Part shown: positions 1-7,567 of the stretch, piece after piece
Position numbering within the stretch: the stretch's first letter is position 1
Layout of the letters: each line of letters opens with the position of its first letter
Source: Pseudomonadota bacterium
GTDB taxonomy: Bacteria > Pseudomonadota > Alphaproteobacteria > Rhodospirillales > Rhodospirillaceae
DNA length: 9,088 nt
NCBI GenBank assembly: GCA_023396465.1
Contig: JAEWWF010000414.1
Location: 1-9,088 of the forward strand
Direction of reading: 5' to 3'
Translations under genes and position numbers: made by a program
The notes under the pieces: generated by a model
What the model was told of the DNA's origin: nothing
Databases searched by the model: none
What the model saw: the letters and a program-made list of their open reading frames with translations, nothing else

Positions 1-1915
1 TGTTCTCGACCCCTTGCGCGGCGGTCTCGACCGAAACGTCGGGAGCATCCGCCACCGCCGAAACGGTCACCGTCACCGGCGCCACCGTCTCGTTGGTGTC
101 GCGCGCCGTGTCGCGGTCGGTGCCGACGTCCACGTCCTGCACCACCGCCCGCACATTGAAGCTGATGTCGGCATCGGCATGCTCCGCCGTCGCCGGATCC
201 CACTTCACCTGCACGTCGCCCAGACGGTCGGTCGGCACGATGTAGCGGCCACTGGCGTCCTGCGCCAGCGCGGAACCATCGCTCAGTTGGATCAGCACGT
301 TGGCCGGCAGATCCTCGATGTAGACGAACAGCTGCTCGCTGCCATCGGCGGCATTCACCGCCGCCGACAGCGACACGTCGGCCCACTCGTCTTCCCGCCC
401 GCTGCCGCTGCCGCTCACGTCGGGAGCGACGACGCCGACATCGACGTTGATCTCCGCCGGTCCCGTGACCGCCCGGTCGCCGTTGAGCGCTTCCTCGGTG
501 ACGGCATAGACCTTGAGGGTGAAATCGGCGGAGTCATCGGGGGCCGGCAAAACCTTGAGACCGCTCAGGTCATCGGAACTCAGCACCCAGGTGCCGGCAG
601 GCAGGGTGAGTCCGCCGGGCAGGTCCAGCGGCTCGGTCAGGGCGGTGCCGGCGCTCAGTTGGGCTCCGGGCGGCACGTCGGTGATATAGACCGCCAGGCT
701 TTCCGAGCCGTCGGCGTCGACCAGGGCGGCGTTGACCGACAGCTCGATCCACTCGTTCTCGGTGCCGGCGGTATCGACGGCGGAGAGCACGGGAGCATCG
801 GCCACCGCCTCGATCTGCACCGTCAGGGGGGTCGAGACGGTGGCGGTGTGTCCGGTCACCTCGCGCGAGGTCACCTCCACCACCAGCGGCACCTCGCCGC
901 TGTAATGTTCCGGGCGGACGAACCACAGGTCATCCAGCTTGTCGGTGGGGATCTGCCACCCGCCGTCGCTCATCACCGTGCCGATGGCGTCGCCGGTGCC
1001 GTCGGCGAAGGAAAAGCCGTCGGGCACGCCGCGAATGATGACCGTCAGCGTCTCATTGCCGCCGTCGGTATCCTCGGTTTGGGCGAAAATGTTGAGTTGG
1101 ATGGCCAGATCTTCAATTCCGGCGGCATCGGCGGCCACCAGAGTGGGGGTCTGTGCCACGCGCGCGTCGGGAACGACCACCACCGGAGGCGGTTCCTCGA
1201 CGGGCGGCTCCTCAGTCGGCGGCGCCGGCTCCGCGCCGGGGCCACTGTCGTCGCCGCCGGAGGGGGGCGCCGGCGGGGTGGGGGGTGCCGGCGGCGCCAC
1301 CGGCGGCAGATCGTCGGCGGGATCAGCGGCGGGAGCGGCCGGCGTCTCGGGCTCGGCCGAGGTGGCCGGCGCCGGGGTGGACAGATCGACGTCCTCCCCG
1401 GTCAGGAAGGCCGATGCCTGCGGCGCCGCGGCAGCCTGGTTCTGACCGGCGGTGGGGGCCTGCCCCGGCGGCAGGGTGGCGACCTCCGGCTCGAAGGTGC
1501 GCTGTTCCTCCTCGTCGTCCTCGTCCTCGTCGTCCTCATCGCGCGCCGTCGCCTCACGGGCGCGGCCGACCGGAACGGCCTCGAACTCGGAGTCGACGGT
1601 GTTGCCGGGCTCGCTCGGGGTGAAGGGGTCAACGATCACCGGCGACTGATCGTCGAGCGTTTCCCCTTCGCTCGGCAGATCGGCCAGCAGACCTTCGTTG
1701 GTGGAGCGGCGGCCGCTCTGAACGTTGGCATTGGCGAAGATGTCCTCCGACCCGCCGAGCACGCCGGGATCACCCACATGCTCGACGCCGTCCTCCAGCG
1801 CCTCATGCCCCTGACCGTGGATGTGCAGCCCCTCGGCCGCACTCTGACCACCGTCACCGGTGCCATCGGCAGCGGGCTCATCAACCATCTGGTTGCGATC
1901 TTCGTTATCGGCCAT
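1..1915 (-). CDS. Large repeat-containing T1SS adhesin (N-terminal 638 residues; 3' end outside window)
   Basis: This is probably the cargo of the exporter encoded just upstream. The visible 638 residues have no signal peptide, as expected for a type I substrate with a C-terminal secretion signal. Residues 1-125 are polar and acidic, 126-137 are twelve consecutive Asp/Glu, 161-164 are four Ala, and 200-247 form a Pro-rich linker. From about 257 come three Ig/cadherin-like units of 115-125 residues (about 257-372, 375-498, 499-624) and the start of a fourth. Each unit has a strand like LTVIIRGVPDGFSF, a G-x-W/Y turn, and the first and third end in an AVADAP linker. The ATG at 1915 is preceded by GAGGGGG with 10-nt spacing. 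The gene follows hlyD by 87 nt on the same strand. The RTX/C-terminal region lies beyond base 1, so RTX status is unseen. Adhesin identity is inferred from repeats and context; exact family not recognised. Confidence 0.85.
   Translation of the reverse strand, partial: MADNEDRNQMVDEPAADGTGDGGQSAAEGLHIHGQGHEALEDGVEHVGDPGVLGGSEDIFANANVQSGRRSTNEGLLADLPSEGETLDDQSPVIVDPFTPSEPGNTVDSEFEAVPVGRAREATARDEDDEDEDDEEEQRTFEPEVATLPPGQAPTAGQNQAAAAPQASAFLTGEDVDLSTPAPATSAEPETPAAPAADPADDLPPVAPPAPPTPPAPPSGGDDSGPGAEPAPPTEEPPVEEPPPVVVVPDARVAQTPTLVAADAAGIEDLAIQLNIFAQTEDTDGGNETLTVIIRGVPDGFSFADGTGDAIGTVMSDGGWQIPTDKLDDLWFVRPEHYSGEVPLVVEVTSREVTGHTATVSTPLTVQIEAVADAPVLSAVDTAGTENEWIELSVNAALVDADGSESLAVYITDVPPGAQLSAGTALTEPLDLPGGLTLPAGTWVLSSDDLSGLKVLPAPDDSADFTLKVYAVTEEALNGDRAVTGPAEINVDVGVVAPDVSGSGSGREDEWADVSLSAAVNAADGSEQLFVYIEDLPANVLIQLSDGSALAQDASGRYIVPTDRLGDVQVKWDPATAEHADADISFNVRAVVQDVDVGTDRDTARDTNETVAPVTVTVSAVADAPDVSVETAAQGVEN
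44..1147 (-). repeat. Three diverged tandem Ig/cadherin-like protein repeats within the adhesin gene
   Basis: Three consecutive units of about 115-125 codons align by eye. The aligned core strands are LTVIIRGVPDGF, LAVYITDVPPGA and LFVYIEDLPANV. The aligned mid-unit segments are GGWQIPTDKLDDL, GTWVLSSDDLSGL and GRYIVPTDRLGDV. The linkers are IEAVADAP, VGVVAPDV and VSAVADAP. The repeats are diverged at DNA level, so they are old duplications and not recent copies. Such arrays are typical of long extracellular stalks of T1SS adhesins; the number of units beyond the window is unknown. Confidence 0.65.
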
Positions 1916-1925
1916 CGCTCACATT

Positions 1926-1932
1926 CCCCCTC
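1926..1932 (-). promoter_or_regulatory. Ribosome binding site of the adhesin gene
   Basis: On the minus strand GAGGGGG lies 10 nt before the ATG at 1915. It is the only purine-rich Shine-Dalgarno-like element near the start and supports that start codon. Confidence 0.6.
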
Positions 1933-1980
1933 GGACGTTCTGGCGGCCCCGCACGGACCATGGATCGGAATTACGACACC

Positions 1981-1996
1981 GGGCGCCGTGGCGCCC
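1981..1996 (-). other. GC-only hairpin between hlyD and the adhesin gene
   Basis: The sequence GGGCGC-CACG-GCGCCC (minus strand) forms a 6-bp all-G/C stem with a tetraloop, starting 6 nt after the hlyD stop. No U-run follows on the minus strand, so it is not a canonical intrinsic terminator. It could stabilise mRNA ends or cause partial termination, adjusting the ratio of adhesin to exporter transcripts. Function is inference. Confidence 0.4.
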
Positions 1997-2002
1997 CCCC
2001 TC

Positions 2003-3391
2003 TCAGCGCTCGCGGAAAGCGTGCGCCAGCGACACGTAAATCGGCTTAAGCAGGTATTCGAGCAGCGTCTTTTCCCCGGTCACCACGTCGGCCTGCACGG
2101 TCATGCCCGGCAGGATGCGGTTTTCCTCCGGGTTTTCCCCGAGGTAGGCGCGATCCATGGTGACCATGCCCTTGTAGTAGGGCTGGCCGGTCTGCTCGTC
2201 GACGTAAGTGGTGGCGGACACGTATTCGAGCTGGCCCTCGACGCTGCCGTAGCGCACGAAGTCATAGCTCGACACCTTGATCTTAACCGGCAGTCCGGGG
2301 GTGACATGGCCGACGTCGCGGGTGGCGATCTTGGTCTCGACCCGCAGTTCGTCGTCAACCGGCACCACCTCCATCAGCACGCCGCCGGCGGGAATGACCG
2401 TGCCAGCGTTGCGCACTTGCAGATTCTGCACGTAGCCGCGCACCGGCGACACCAGTTCCAGCCGCTGCACCATGTCCTGGGCGCGGGCAAGAGCCTCCTC
2501 CACTTGCACCAGTTCGGCGGTCACGGTGCCCAGTTCACCCACCGCGTCCTGACGCTGGTTGTTGTCGAGGTCGTTGATGCGCTGGGTCAGCTCCACCACC
2601 GCCTTCTCCGAGGTTTCCTTCTGCCCCTCAAGACGCGACAGCTCGCTTTCCGCCGCGGCCTTCTCGCGCTGGACCTCGAAGAATCGCACCTTGGAGGCAT
2701 GGCCCTGCTCGAACAGGGTCCGCTGCATCTCCACTTCTTCCGCCAGCAGCCCCACCTGACGGCGGACGGCCTCCATCTGGCGGGCGGCGGCATTGGCCTC
2801 GGCCTGCTTCTGCATGATTTCGCCTTCCAGCACCGCGCGCTGGCTCTCCCAGCGGTCATGGGCGGCGCGGAAGATGCTCATCTGGTCGGCGACCAGATGG
2901 CCGAAGCGGGGGTCGACGAAGCTGAAATCGGGCTCCCGGCCGAACAGGAAGGCGCGCAGGCGCTCCTCCCGCAGCGTCAGGCTGGCCCGGCGGGCGCGGA
3001 TCTGATCCAGCTCCGCCGTCGCCTGCACCGGGTCCAGGCGGGCGAGCACGGTGCCGGACTCGACCATCTGGCGCTCCTCCACCAGGATGTCGCGCACGAT
3101 GCCGCCTTCCAGATGCTGGACCACCTGCACCTTGCTGCGCGGCACCACCGAGCCGGAGGTCACCGCCACCTCGTCGATACGGATGAGGCTGGCCCAGGTG
3201 ACGAAGGCGGTCACCAGCGCCGCCACCAGCAGCACCGCGGCGCCGGCAAGCCAGGACATGCCCTTTTCTTCCAGCAGCACGAACTGGGCGAGGTAGCGGA
3301 TCTGCCGGTTGCCCCGCTGCACCTTGCGGGGCGTGGCGGGGCGGGGCTCGCCGCCCATGGCGGTCGGGGAAGACGGAATGGACTGGCTCAT
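2003..3391 (-). CDS. HlyD-family T1SS membrane fusion (periplasmic adaptor) protein
   Basis: The 462-residue protein would link the inner-membrane ABC transporter to an outer-membrane TolC-type channel. It has a short cytosolic N-terminus and one transmembrane helix at about 47-68 (WLAGAAVLLVAALVTAFVTW). The first half of the lipoyl domain is at about 85-120 (VQHLEGGIVRDILVEE), with long coiled-coil helices from about 123 to 310. The second lipoyl half follows at about 311-344 (LVSPVRGYVQNLQVRNAGTV), then a beta-barrel region. The family hallmark ILPGMTVQADVVTGEKTLLEYLLKPI occupies 426-451. Length is normal for HlyD/PrtE/LapC proteins. The ATG at 3391 lies 15 nt after the stop of the preceding ABC gene and has GAGAGA about 8 nt upstream. 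An internal ATG at residue 12 is a less likely start. No TolC-like partner gene is in this window. Confidence 0.95.
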   Translation of the reverse strand: MSQSIPSSPTAMGGEPRPATPRKVQRGNRQIRYLAQFVLLEEKGMSWLAGAAVLLVAALVTAFVTWASLIRIDEVAVTSGSVVPRSKVQVVQHLEGGIVRDILVEERQMVESGTVLARLDPVQATAELDQIRARRASLTLREERLRAFLFGREPDFSFVDPRFGHLVADQMSIFRAAHDRWESQRAVLEGEIMQKQAEANAAARQMEAVRRQVGLLAEEVEMQRTLFEQGHASKVRFFEVQREKAAAESELSRLEGQKETSEKAVVELTQRINDLDNNQRQDAVGELGTVTAELVQVEEALARAQDMVQRLELVSPVRGYVQNLQVRNAGTVIPAGGVLMEVVPVDDELRVETKIATRDVGHVTPGLPVKIKVSSYDFVRYGSVEGQLEYVSATTYVDEQTGQPYYKGMVTMDRAYLGENPEENRILPGMTVQADVVTGEKTLLEYLLKPIYVSLAHAFRER

Positions 3392-3406
3392 GATCGTCTC
3401 TCGACC

Positions 3407-5638
3407 TCAGAAAATACCGGCGGGAAGCCGCTCAAGCACCTGCTTGGCGGGGCCCATCATGCGAATCTGCCCCTGGTGCATCACGATCACCTTGTCGCAC
3501 AGACGGAGGTGGCTGGGGCGGTGAGTGACCAGGAAGACGGTGGATTTGCCGCGAATCCGCTCCAACACCTTCATGAACTGCTGATCGCCAATGAAGTCGA
3601 GGCCGTTGGCCGGCTCGTCGAACAGCATCACCGGCGCCCGTTTCAGATAGGCGCGGGCCAGCGACAAACGCTGCCGCAGGTTGGACGGCAGATGGGCGGA
3701 GCGGCCATCGCCAAGGCGGGTGTTGAACCCATCGGGCAGTGCCTGGATATCCTCCAGGCAGCCGGCCTCGGTGCAGGCCCAGTCCAGTTCGGCATCGCTG
3801 GCGGTGGGGTCGGCCAAGCGCAGGTTCTGCCCGATGGTCCCGAAGAACAGCTCGCAATGCTGCGGCACGTAAGCGATGTTCCGGCGCAGCTCGATGGGGT
3901 CGATCTGGCGGATGTCGATGTTGTCCACCCGCACGCCACCCGCCTGCGGCCGGTACATGCCGAGCACCAGCTTGAGCACGGTGGACTTGCCCGACCCGTT
4001 GGGCCCGACGATGCCGACGATCTCGCCCGGCTCCACCTGCAAGTTGACACCGAACAGGGCCGGATCGTTGTCGGCGACGTAGCGCATGGAGACGTTGGAG
4101 AACGTCACCCGTCCGGTCCAGGCCTTGCGCACGGCGCTCTGGGCGCTCTGTACCGACTGCCCGCCCTCCCGCCGTTCCGGGGCAAGGCGCATCAGCCGGT
4201 TGATCTGGCCAACGGAGTCGCGCATGCGCTCCAGCTGGGAGAGCGTCGAGAAGCCGGCCTGCAACGGCCGCAGCACCCACCACACCAGCATCATGGAGGC
4301 GATCAGCCCCCCCACCGTCATGTCGCCGCCGAGCACCCGCAGCACGCCCCAGCCAAGGGTGGCCAGACCGGTGCAGACGATGATCGCCTGCGACAGGCCG
4401 GCCGCCAGGGCGGTGCCTTGGGCCGACTTGAAGGACTTGATGGCCGCGTCGGCGGAGATGGTGCGATAGCGGTCCGACCACACCGAGCGGGCGCCGGTGC
4501 TGTTGATGTCGCGCAGGCGGGAAAAGCTCTCGACCAGGAACTCCTGCCGCCGCGACGAGGCCTTGCCGGCCTCCGCCACCGCCCGCCGCATGCGCGGGCG
4601 CACCAGCATGCCGACCAGCACGAAGGCCACCACGCCGGCCATGGGCACGAGCACCAGCGGGCCGCCGAGGATGGCCATGACCAGCAGGAACACCAGGGCG
4701 AAGGGAATTTCAAAAATGACGGTGGCGAGCGGCCCGGTGAAGAACTCCCGCACCACCTCGAAATCCTTCAGGCGCGCCACCTGCGAGCTGATGTTGGCCA
4801 TTTCCGTGTAAGCCGGCGGCAGGCCGACCAGCCGATGGAACACGGCATTGCCGAGGATATGGTCGAGGCGGGCACCGATATAGGCGATCATGTGCGCCCG
4901 CAGGGCGCGCAGCAGGTAGTCACCGGTGAGCGCGATGGCGACGCCGATCAGCATGCTGGTCAGCAGCTCCATGGATCCGGTGGCGATCACCTTGTCGTAG
5001 ACCGACATGATGAACAGCGGCACGCCCAGCGCCAGCACGTTGGCCAGCAGGCTCACCGCCAGGGCACGGATGACCAGCGGTCGGAAGCGGCGCGCCATGT
5101 CGCCGACGAACGTCGGGCTCGGAACCGAGGCGGCGGCCAGCCCCGCCACCGCGTCCTCGTCTTCCTGGTGGAAAACGTACAACCTGCCACGGCCACGCGG
5201 CCGCGCTTCGGTGTGGTATTCCTGCGTCTGCGGATCGAACAGCGTCATCCCGCTGTCGTCGACCCGCACCACCACCTTGGCAAACCCCCGGTCGGGCAGG
5301 AACAGGCATGGCGCCAGGCGCGGGTCCATGCCGCGCAGGGTGCCTCGCAAGGAGCGGCTGGACCACCCCAGGTTGGCCATGACGTTGAGGAAGTCGGTCA
5401 GGTCCAACTGGTCGGCGAAGTGAGGCAGCGCCTCCGACACCTGACGCGGATCGCCGTCCCACCCGAGCGCGTCGAGCAACGGCAGCAGACAGCCGGCGAG
5501 ATCGGTGACGGCCTTGAACCCGCCCAGCCGGCCCGCCACCACCTGATCGTGGGACAGGGCGGCCTGTTCGCGCGGGCGGCCCCAGCCGATGGCGCCGAAG
5601 TCGGCATCGGCGGTGGAAGTGGCGGTGGCGTCGGTCAT
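3407..5638 (-). CDS. T1SS ABC transporter half-molecule with C39-like N-terminal domain (LssB/HlyB type)
   Basis: This 743-residue protein is an inner-membrane permease fused to an ATPase for type I protein export. Residues 1-180 resemble the C39 peptidase-like domain, but the catalytic His region is absent (FAKVVVRV at 119-126), so it should bind substrate and not cleave it. Six transmembrane helices lie at about 187-211, 222-245, 302-322, 325-346, 410-436 and 441-460. The ATPase has A-loop Y520, Walker A GPNGSGKST (545-553), Q-loop Q593, Walker B VMLFDE (670-675) with catalytic E675, and H-loop H706. The signature motif, normally LSGGQ, is LPSNL (650-654) followed by a normal RQR. The start overlaps the preceding ABC gene stop as ATGA, and AAGGAG lies about 10 nt upstream. 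It probably pairs with that gene's product. The hlyD gene follows 15 nt downstream. Confidence 0.95.
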   Translation of the reverse strand: MTDATATSTADADFGAIGWGRPREQAALSHDQVVAGRLGGFKAVTDLAGCLLPLLDALGWDGDPRQVSEALPHFADQLDLTDFLNVMANLGWSSRSLRGTLRGMDPRLAPCLFLPDRGFAKVVVRVDDSGMTLFDPQTQEYHTEARPRGRGRLYVFHQEDEDAVAGLAAASVPSPTFVGDMARRFRPLVIRALAVSLLANVLALGVPLFIMSVYDKVIATGSMELLTSMLIGVAIALTGDYLLRALRAHMIAYIGARLDHILGNAVFHRLVGLPPAYTEMANISSQVARLKDFEVVREFFTGPLATVIFEIPFALVFLLVMAILGGPLVLVPMAGVVAFVLVGMLVRPRMRRAVAEAGKASSRRQEFLVESFSRLRDINSTGARSVWSDRYRTISADAAIKSFKSAQGTALAAGLSQAIIVCTGLATLGWGVLRVLGGDMTVGGLIASMMLVWWVLRPLQAGFSTLSQLERMRDSVGQINRLMRLAPERREGGQSVQSAQSAVRKAWTGRVTFSNVSMRYVADNDPALFGVNLQVEPGEIVGIVGPNGSGKSTVLKLVLGMYRPQAGGVRVDNIDIRQIDPIELRRNIAYVPQHCELFFGTIGQNLRLADPTASDAELDWACTEAGCLEDIQALPDGFNTRLGDGRSAHLPSNLRQRLSLARAYLKRAPVMLFDEPANGLDFIGDQQFMKVLERIRGKSTVFLVTHRPSHLRLCDKVIVMHQGQIRMMGPAKQVLERLPAGIF

Positions 5639-7386
5639 TGCGCGACGGCTCCTTCTGTGCCGGAGGAGCGACGGACCGACGGCGCGCCGGTGCCGAAACG
5701 GCCGGTCAACGACGGATCCTCCCGCGCTGCGAGGCGGTTGCCGACGATCTCGAAGCGGCGATCGGCCAGCTTCAGCAGCGACGGCCGCAGGGTGACAAGG
5801 ATGAGGGTGCGATTACCCTTCAGGCTTTCCAGATGGGCGCGCAGCGCCTCGTCGCCGGGGCCATCCATGGCGGTATTGGCTTCGTCGAACAGGATCACCT
5901 GCGGGTCGAGCGCCAGCACGCGGGCGATGGCGATACGCTGGCGGATGCCGCGCGGCATGGCGTCGGCGGCACCGCCGGCGATGGTGGTGAGGTAGCCGTT
6001 GGGGAAGGTCGCCACCACGTCGTCGAGACCAAGCTCGCTCGCCGCCCGCAACGCCCGCTCCCGCAGGTCGCGGCGGAACATGGTCAGGTTATCGAGCAGC
6101 GATCCCCGGAACAGGAACGCCTCGCTCGGCAGCAGGCCGATGCCGCCGCGCTCCAGCGCCTCCGGCGCCCACCGCGACAGCGGCACGCCGTCGATGCGGA
6201 CCTCGCCATCGGAGGGGGACATGACGCCGGCCATCAGGCGCAGCAGGGTCGATTTGCCACAGCCGTTGGTGCCGGTGATGCCGATGCATTCGCCGGGCTC
6301 CACCGTCAGCGACAGGCCCTCGAACACCGGCGGCACGTCCTTGCCATAGGTGAAACCGACGTCCCGCATCTCCAACGCGCCCACCATGGGGCCGACATGC
6401 GGCGCCTTGGCGACCGCGCGGGTCGGCAGGGTGAACAGACCGGCGGCACGCTCGCGCGCCAAGGATACCGTCTGCATGCGGGTCCACATGGCCACCGCCC
6501 GCTGCACCGGCTGCACGGCGCGTCCGGCCAGCAGGGTGCAGGCGGCCAGACCGCCGACCGTCATCATGTTGTTGACGACATAGACCGACCCCAGCGCCAC
6601 CGTCGCCACCATGACCATCTGCGAGAACATGTTGCCGAGGGTCTGGGCGGAGGCGTTGCGCAGCACCACGTCGTGGTCGGCGCGCGCCACCGCCTCCTGA
6701 AGGCGGACGTAGCGCTGCGTCATCTGGCCTTCCATGGCCAGCGCCTTGACGGCGTGGATACCCGACAGCACTTCGATATTGAAGCTGAGGCGGCGGTCGC
6801 GCACCTCGTTGTAGGTCTTGATGGCGCCGCGCAGGGCGCGGCCATGCCACAGCATCACCAGACCGAACAGCACCAGAACCGCCGTCGGCACCCACACCAG
6901 ATCACCGCCCAGCAGCCAGATCAGGCCGAGGAACAGCAGGACGAACGGCAGATCGAGGAAGACGGCGATGCCCTGGTCGGCATAGTGATCCTTGAGCGCG
7001 TAGATCGCCGACATGCGCTCCAGCAGGCCGCCGGCCCCCTGACGCTCGACCTCGTGGACGGGCGCGTCGAGCACCCGATTGAAGGCGGTCAGGCCGGCGT
7101 TATGCTCGAACCGCGCCGCCAGCCAGCCGGTGATGGCGGTACGGGCGCCACGCAGCACCACCTCCAACACCAGGGCCACGAAAACGCCGATCACCAGCAG
7201 CATGAGGGTGCCGGTGGAGCTGTTGGGAATGATGCGGTCGTATACTTGCAGCAGCGACAGCGGCAGCACCAGACCGAGGAGATTCAGGAACACGGTTCCG
7301 ATGGAGAGCGGTACCACCGCCTTTCCGACCCCGGAAAAGCGCCGCCAGCCGCCCCATCGCGCTCCTGCCGACTTGCCGTGACTCAA
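5635..7386 (-). CDS. T1SS ABC transporter half-molecule with degenerate ATPase motifs (PrtD-like architecture)
   Basis: This is the first gene of the secretion operon: 583 residues, with six transmembrane helices (about 23-46, 60-80, 138-158, 161-180, 252-271, 275-295) and a C-terminal ATPase. There is no C39-like domain, as in PrtD. Walker A is GTNGCGKST (372-380) and Walker B is QVILFDEA (496-503) with E502. Three motifs deviate: the Q-loop Gln is Ser421 (GLLPSEAF), the signature is MPRGI (477-481), and the H-loop His is Leu533 (VTLRPS). The Leu codon is CTG, two changes from a His codon, so a single read error is unlikely. I chose the TTG at 7386 because GGAGAGGG sits 4 nt before it. Another in-frame TTG at 7446 adds 20 residues but has no ribosome site, and an in-frame TGA at 7457-7455 blocks further extension. 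The ATGA overlap with the next ABC gene suggests translational coupling and a heterodimer. Confidence 0.92.
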   Translation of the reverse strand: MSHGKSAGARWGGWRRFSGVGKAVVPLSIGTVFLNLLGLVLPLSLLQVYDRIIPNSSTGTLMLLVIGVFVALVLEVVLRGARTAITGWLAARFEHNAGLTAFNRVLDAPVHEVERQGAGGLLERMSAIYALKDHYADQGIAVFLDLPFVLLFLGLIWLLGGDLVWVPTAVLVLFGLVMLWHGRALRGAIKTYNEVRDRRLSFNIEVLSGIHAVKALAMEGQMTQRYVRLQEAVARADHDVVLRNASAQTLGNMFSQMVMVATVALGSVYVVNNMMTVGGLAACTLLAGRAVQPVQRAVAMWTRMQTVSLARERAAGLFTLPTRAVAKAPHVGPMVGALEMRDVGFTYGKDVPPVFEGLSLTVEPGECIGITGTNGCGKSTLLRLMAGVMSPSDGEVRIDGVPLSRWAPEALERGGIGLLPSEAFLFRGSLLDNLTMFRRDLRERALRAASELGLDDVVATFPNGYLTTIAGGAADAMPRGIRQRIAIARVLALDPQVILFDEANTAMDGPGDEALRAHLESLKGNRTLILVTLRPSLLKLADRRFEIVGNRLAAREDPSLTGRFGTGAPSVRRSSGTEGAVAQ

Positions 7387-7390
7387 GGGA

Positions 7391-7398
7391 CCCTCTCC
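7391..7398 (-). promoter_or_regulatory. Ribosome binding site deciding the TTG start of the first ABC gene
   Basis: GGAGAGGG on the minus strand, followed by TCCC and TTG, is a strong Shine-Dalgarno match at good spacing. No comparable element precedes the upstream TTG at 7446. This fixes the likely start of the operon's first gene at 7386. Confidence 0.7.
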
Positions 7399-7561
7399 GC
7401 CATTTCTGTAAAATTTTAGATTCTTCTGACGCGCCGAATAGCTCAACAGAAGTCATGGGTAGAACGAAAGTCATAGAACCAAAGCCAGACTCACCCCATC
7501 CGCCCTCGGAGAAATTTCGGACAAGTCTTTGAAATTCCTACACAACACCCCACCCACACAA

Positions 7562-7567
7562 ATTATA
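7562..7567 (-). promoter_or_regulatory. Candidate -10 box for the secretion operon
   Basis: A perfect TATAAT on the minus strand lies about 175 nt before the TTG start. No good TTGACA-like element is found 16-18 nt upstream; TTGGTA occurs at only 13-nt spacing. A promoter here would need an activator or an alternative sigma factor and would give a leader of roughly 170 nt. Confidence 0.3.

Noticed and set aside
1505..1540. GAC/GAG trinucleotide tract as a phase-variable microsatellite
   Set aside because: Codons are mixed and any slippage by three would keep the frame; it simply encodes the acidic tract.
14..5995. A plus-strand open frame of nearly 6 kb (1993 codons) opposite the secretion operon
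   Set aside because: It runs antisense across the adhesin, HlyD and both ABC genes, is dominated by His, Arg, Gly and Gln, and shows no domain. It is a by-product of high-GC codon use on the other strand.
7383..7403. A six-codon mini-ORF (MAERVP) on the minus strand whose TGA overlaps the TTG start of the first ABC gene
   Set aside because: It could be a coupling leader, but it has no ribosome site of its own and its sequence is needed for the GGAGAGGG of the ABC gene, so chance is the simpler explanation.
5638..7419. A plus-strand open frame of 593 codons opposite the first ABC gene
   Set aside because: Same His/Arg/Gln-rich composition and antisense to a clear ABC transporter; no recognisable fold.
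7387..7446. Upstream TTG at 7446 as start of the first ABC gene
   Set aside because: No Shine-Dalgarno element precedes it and the extra 20 residues are AT-rich leader-like sequence; the TTG at 7386 has an excellent site.
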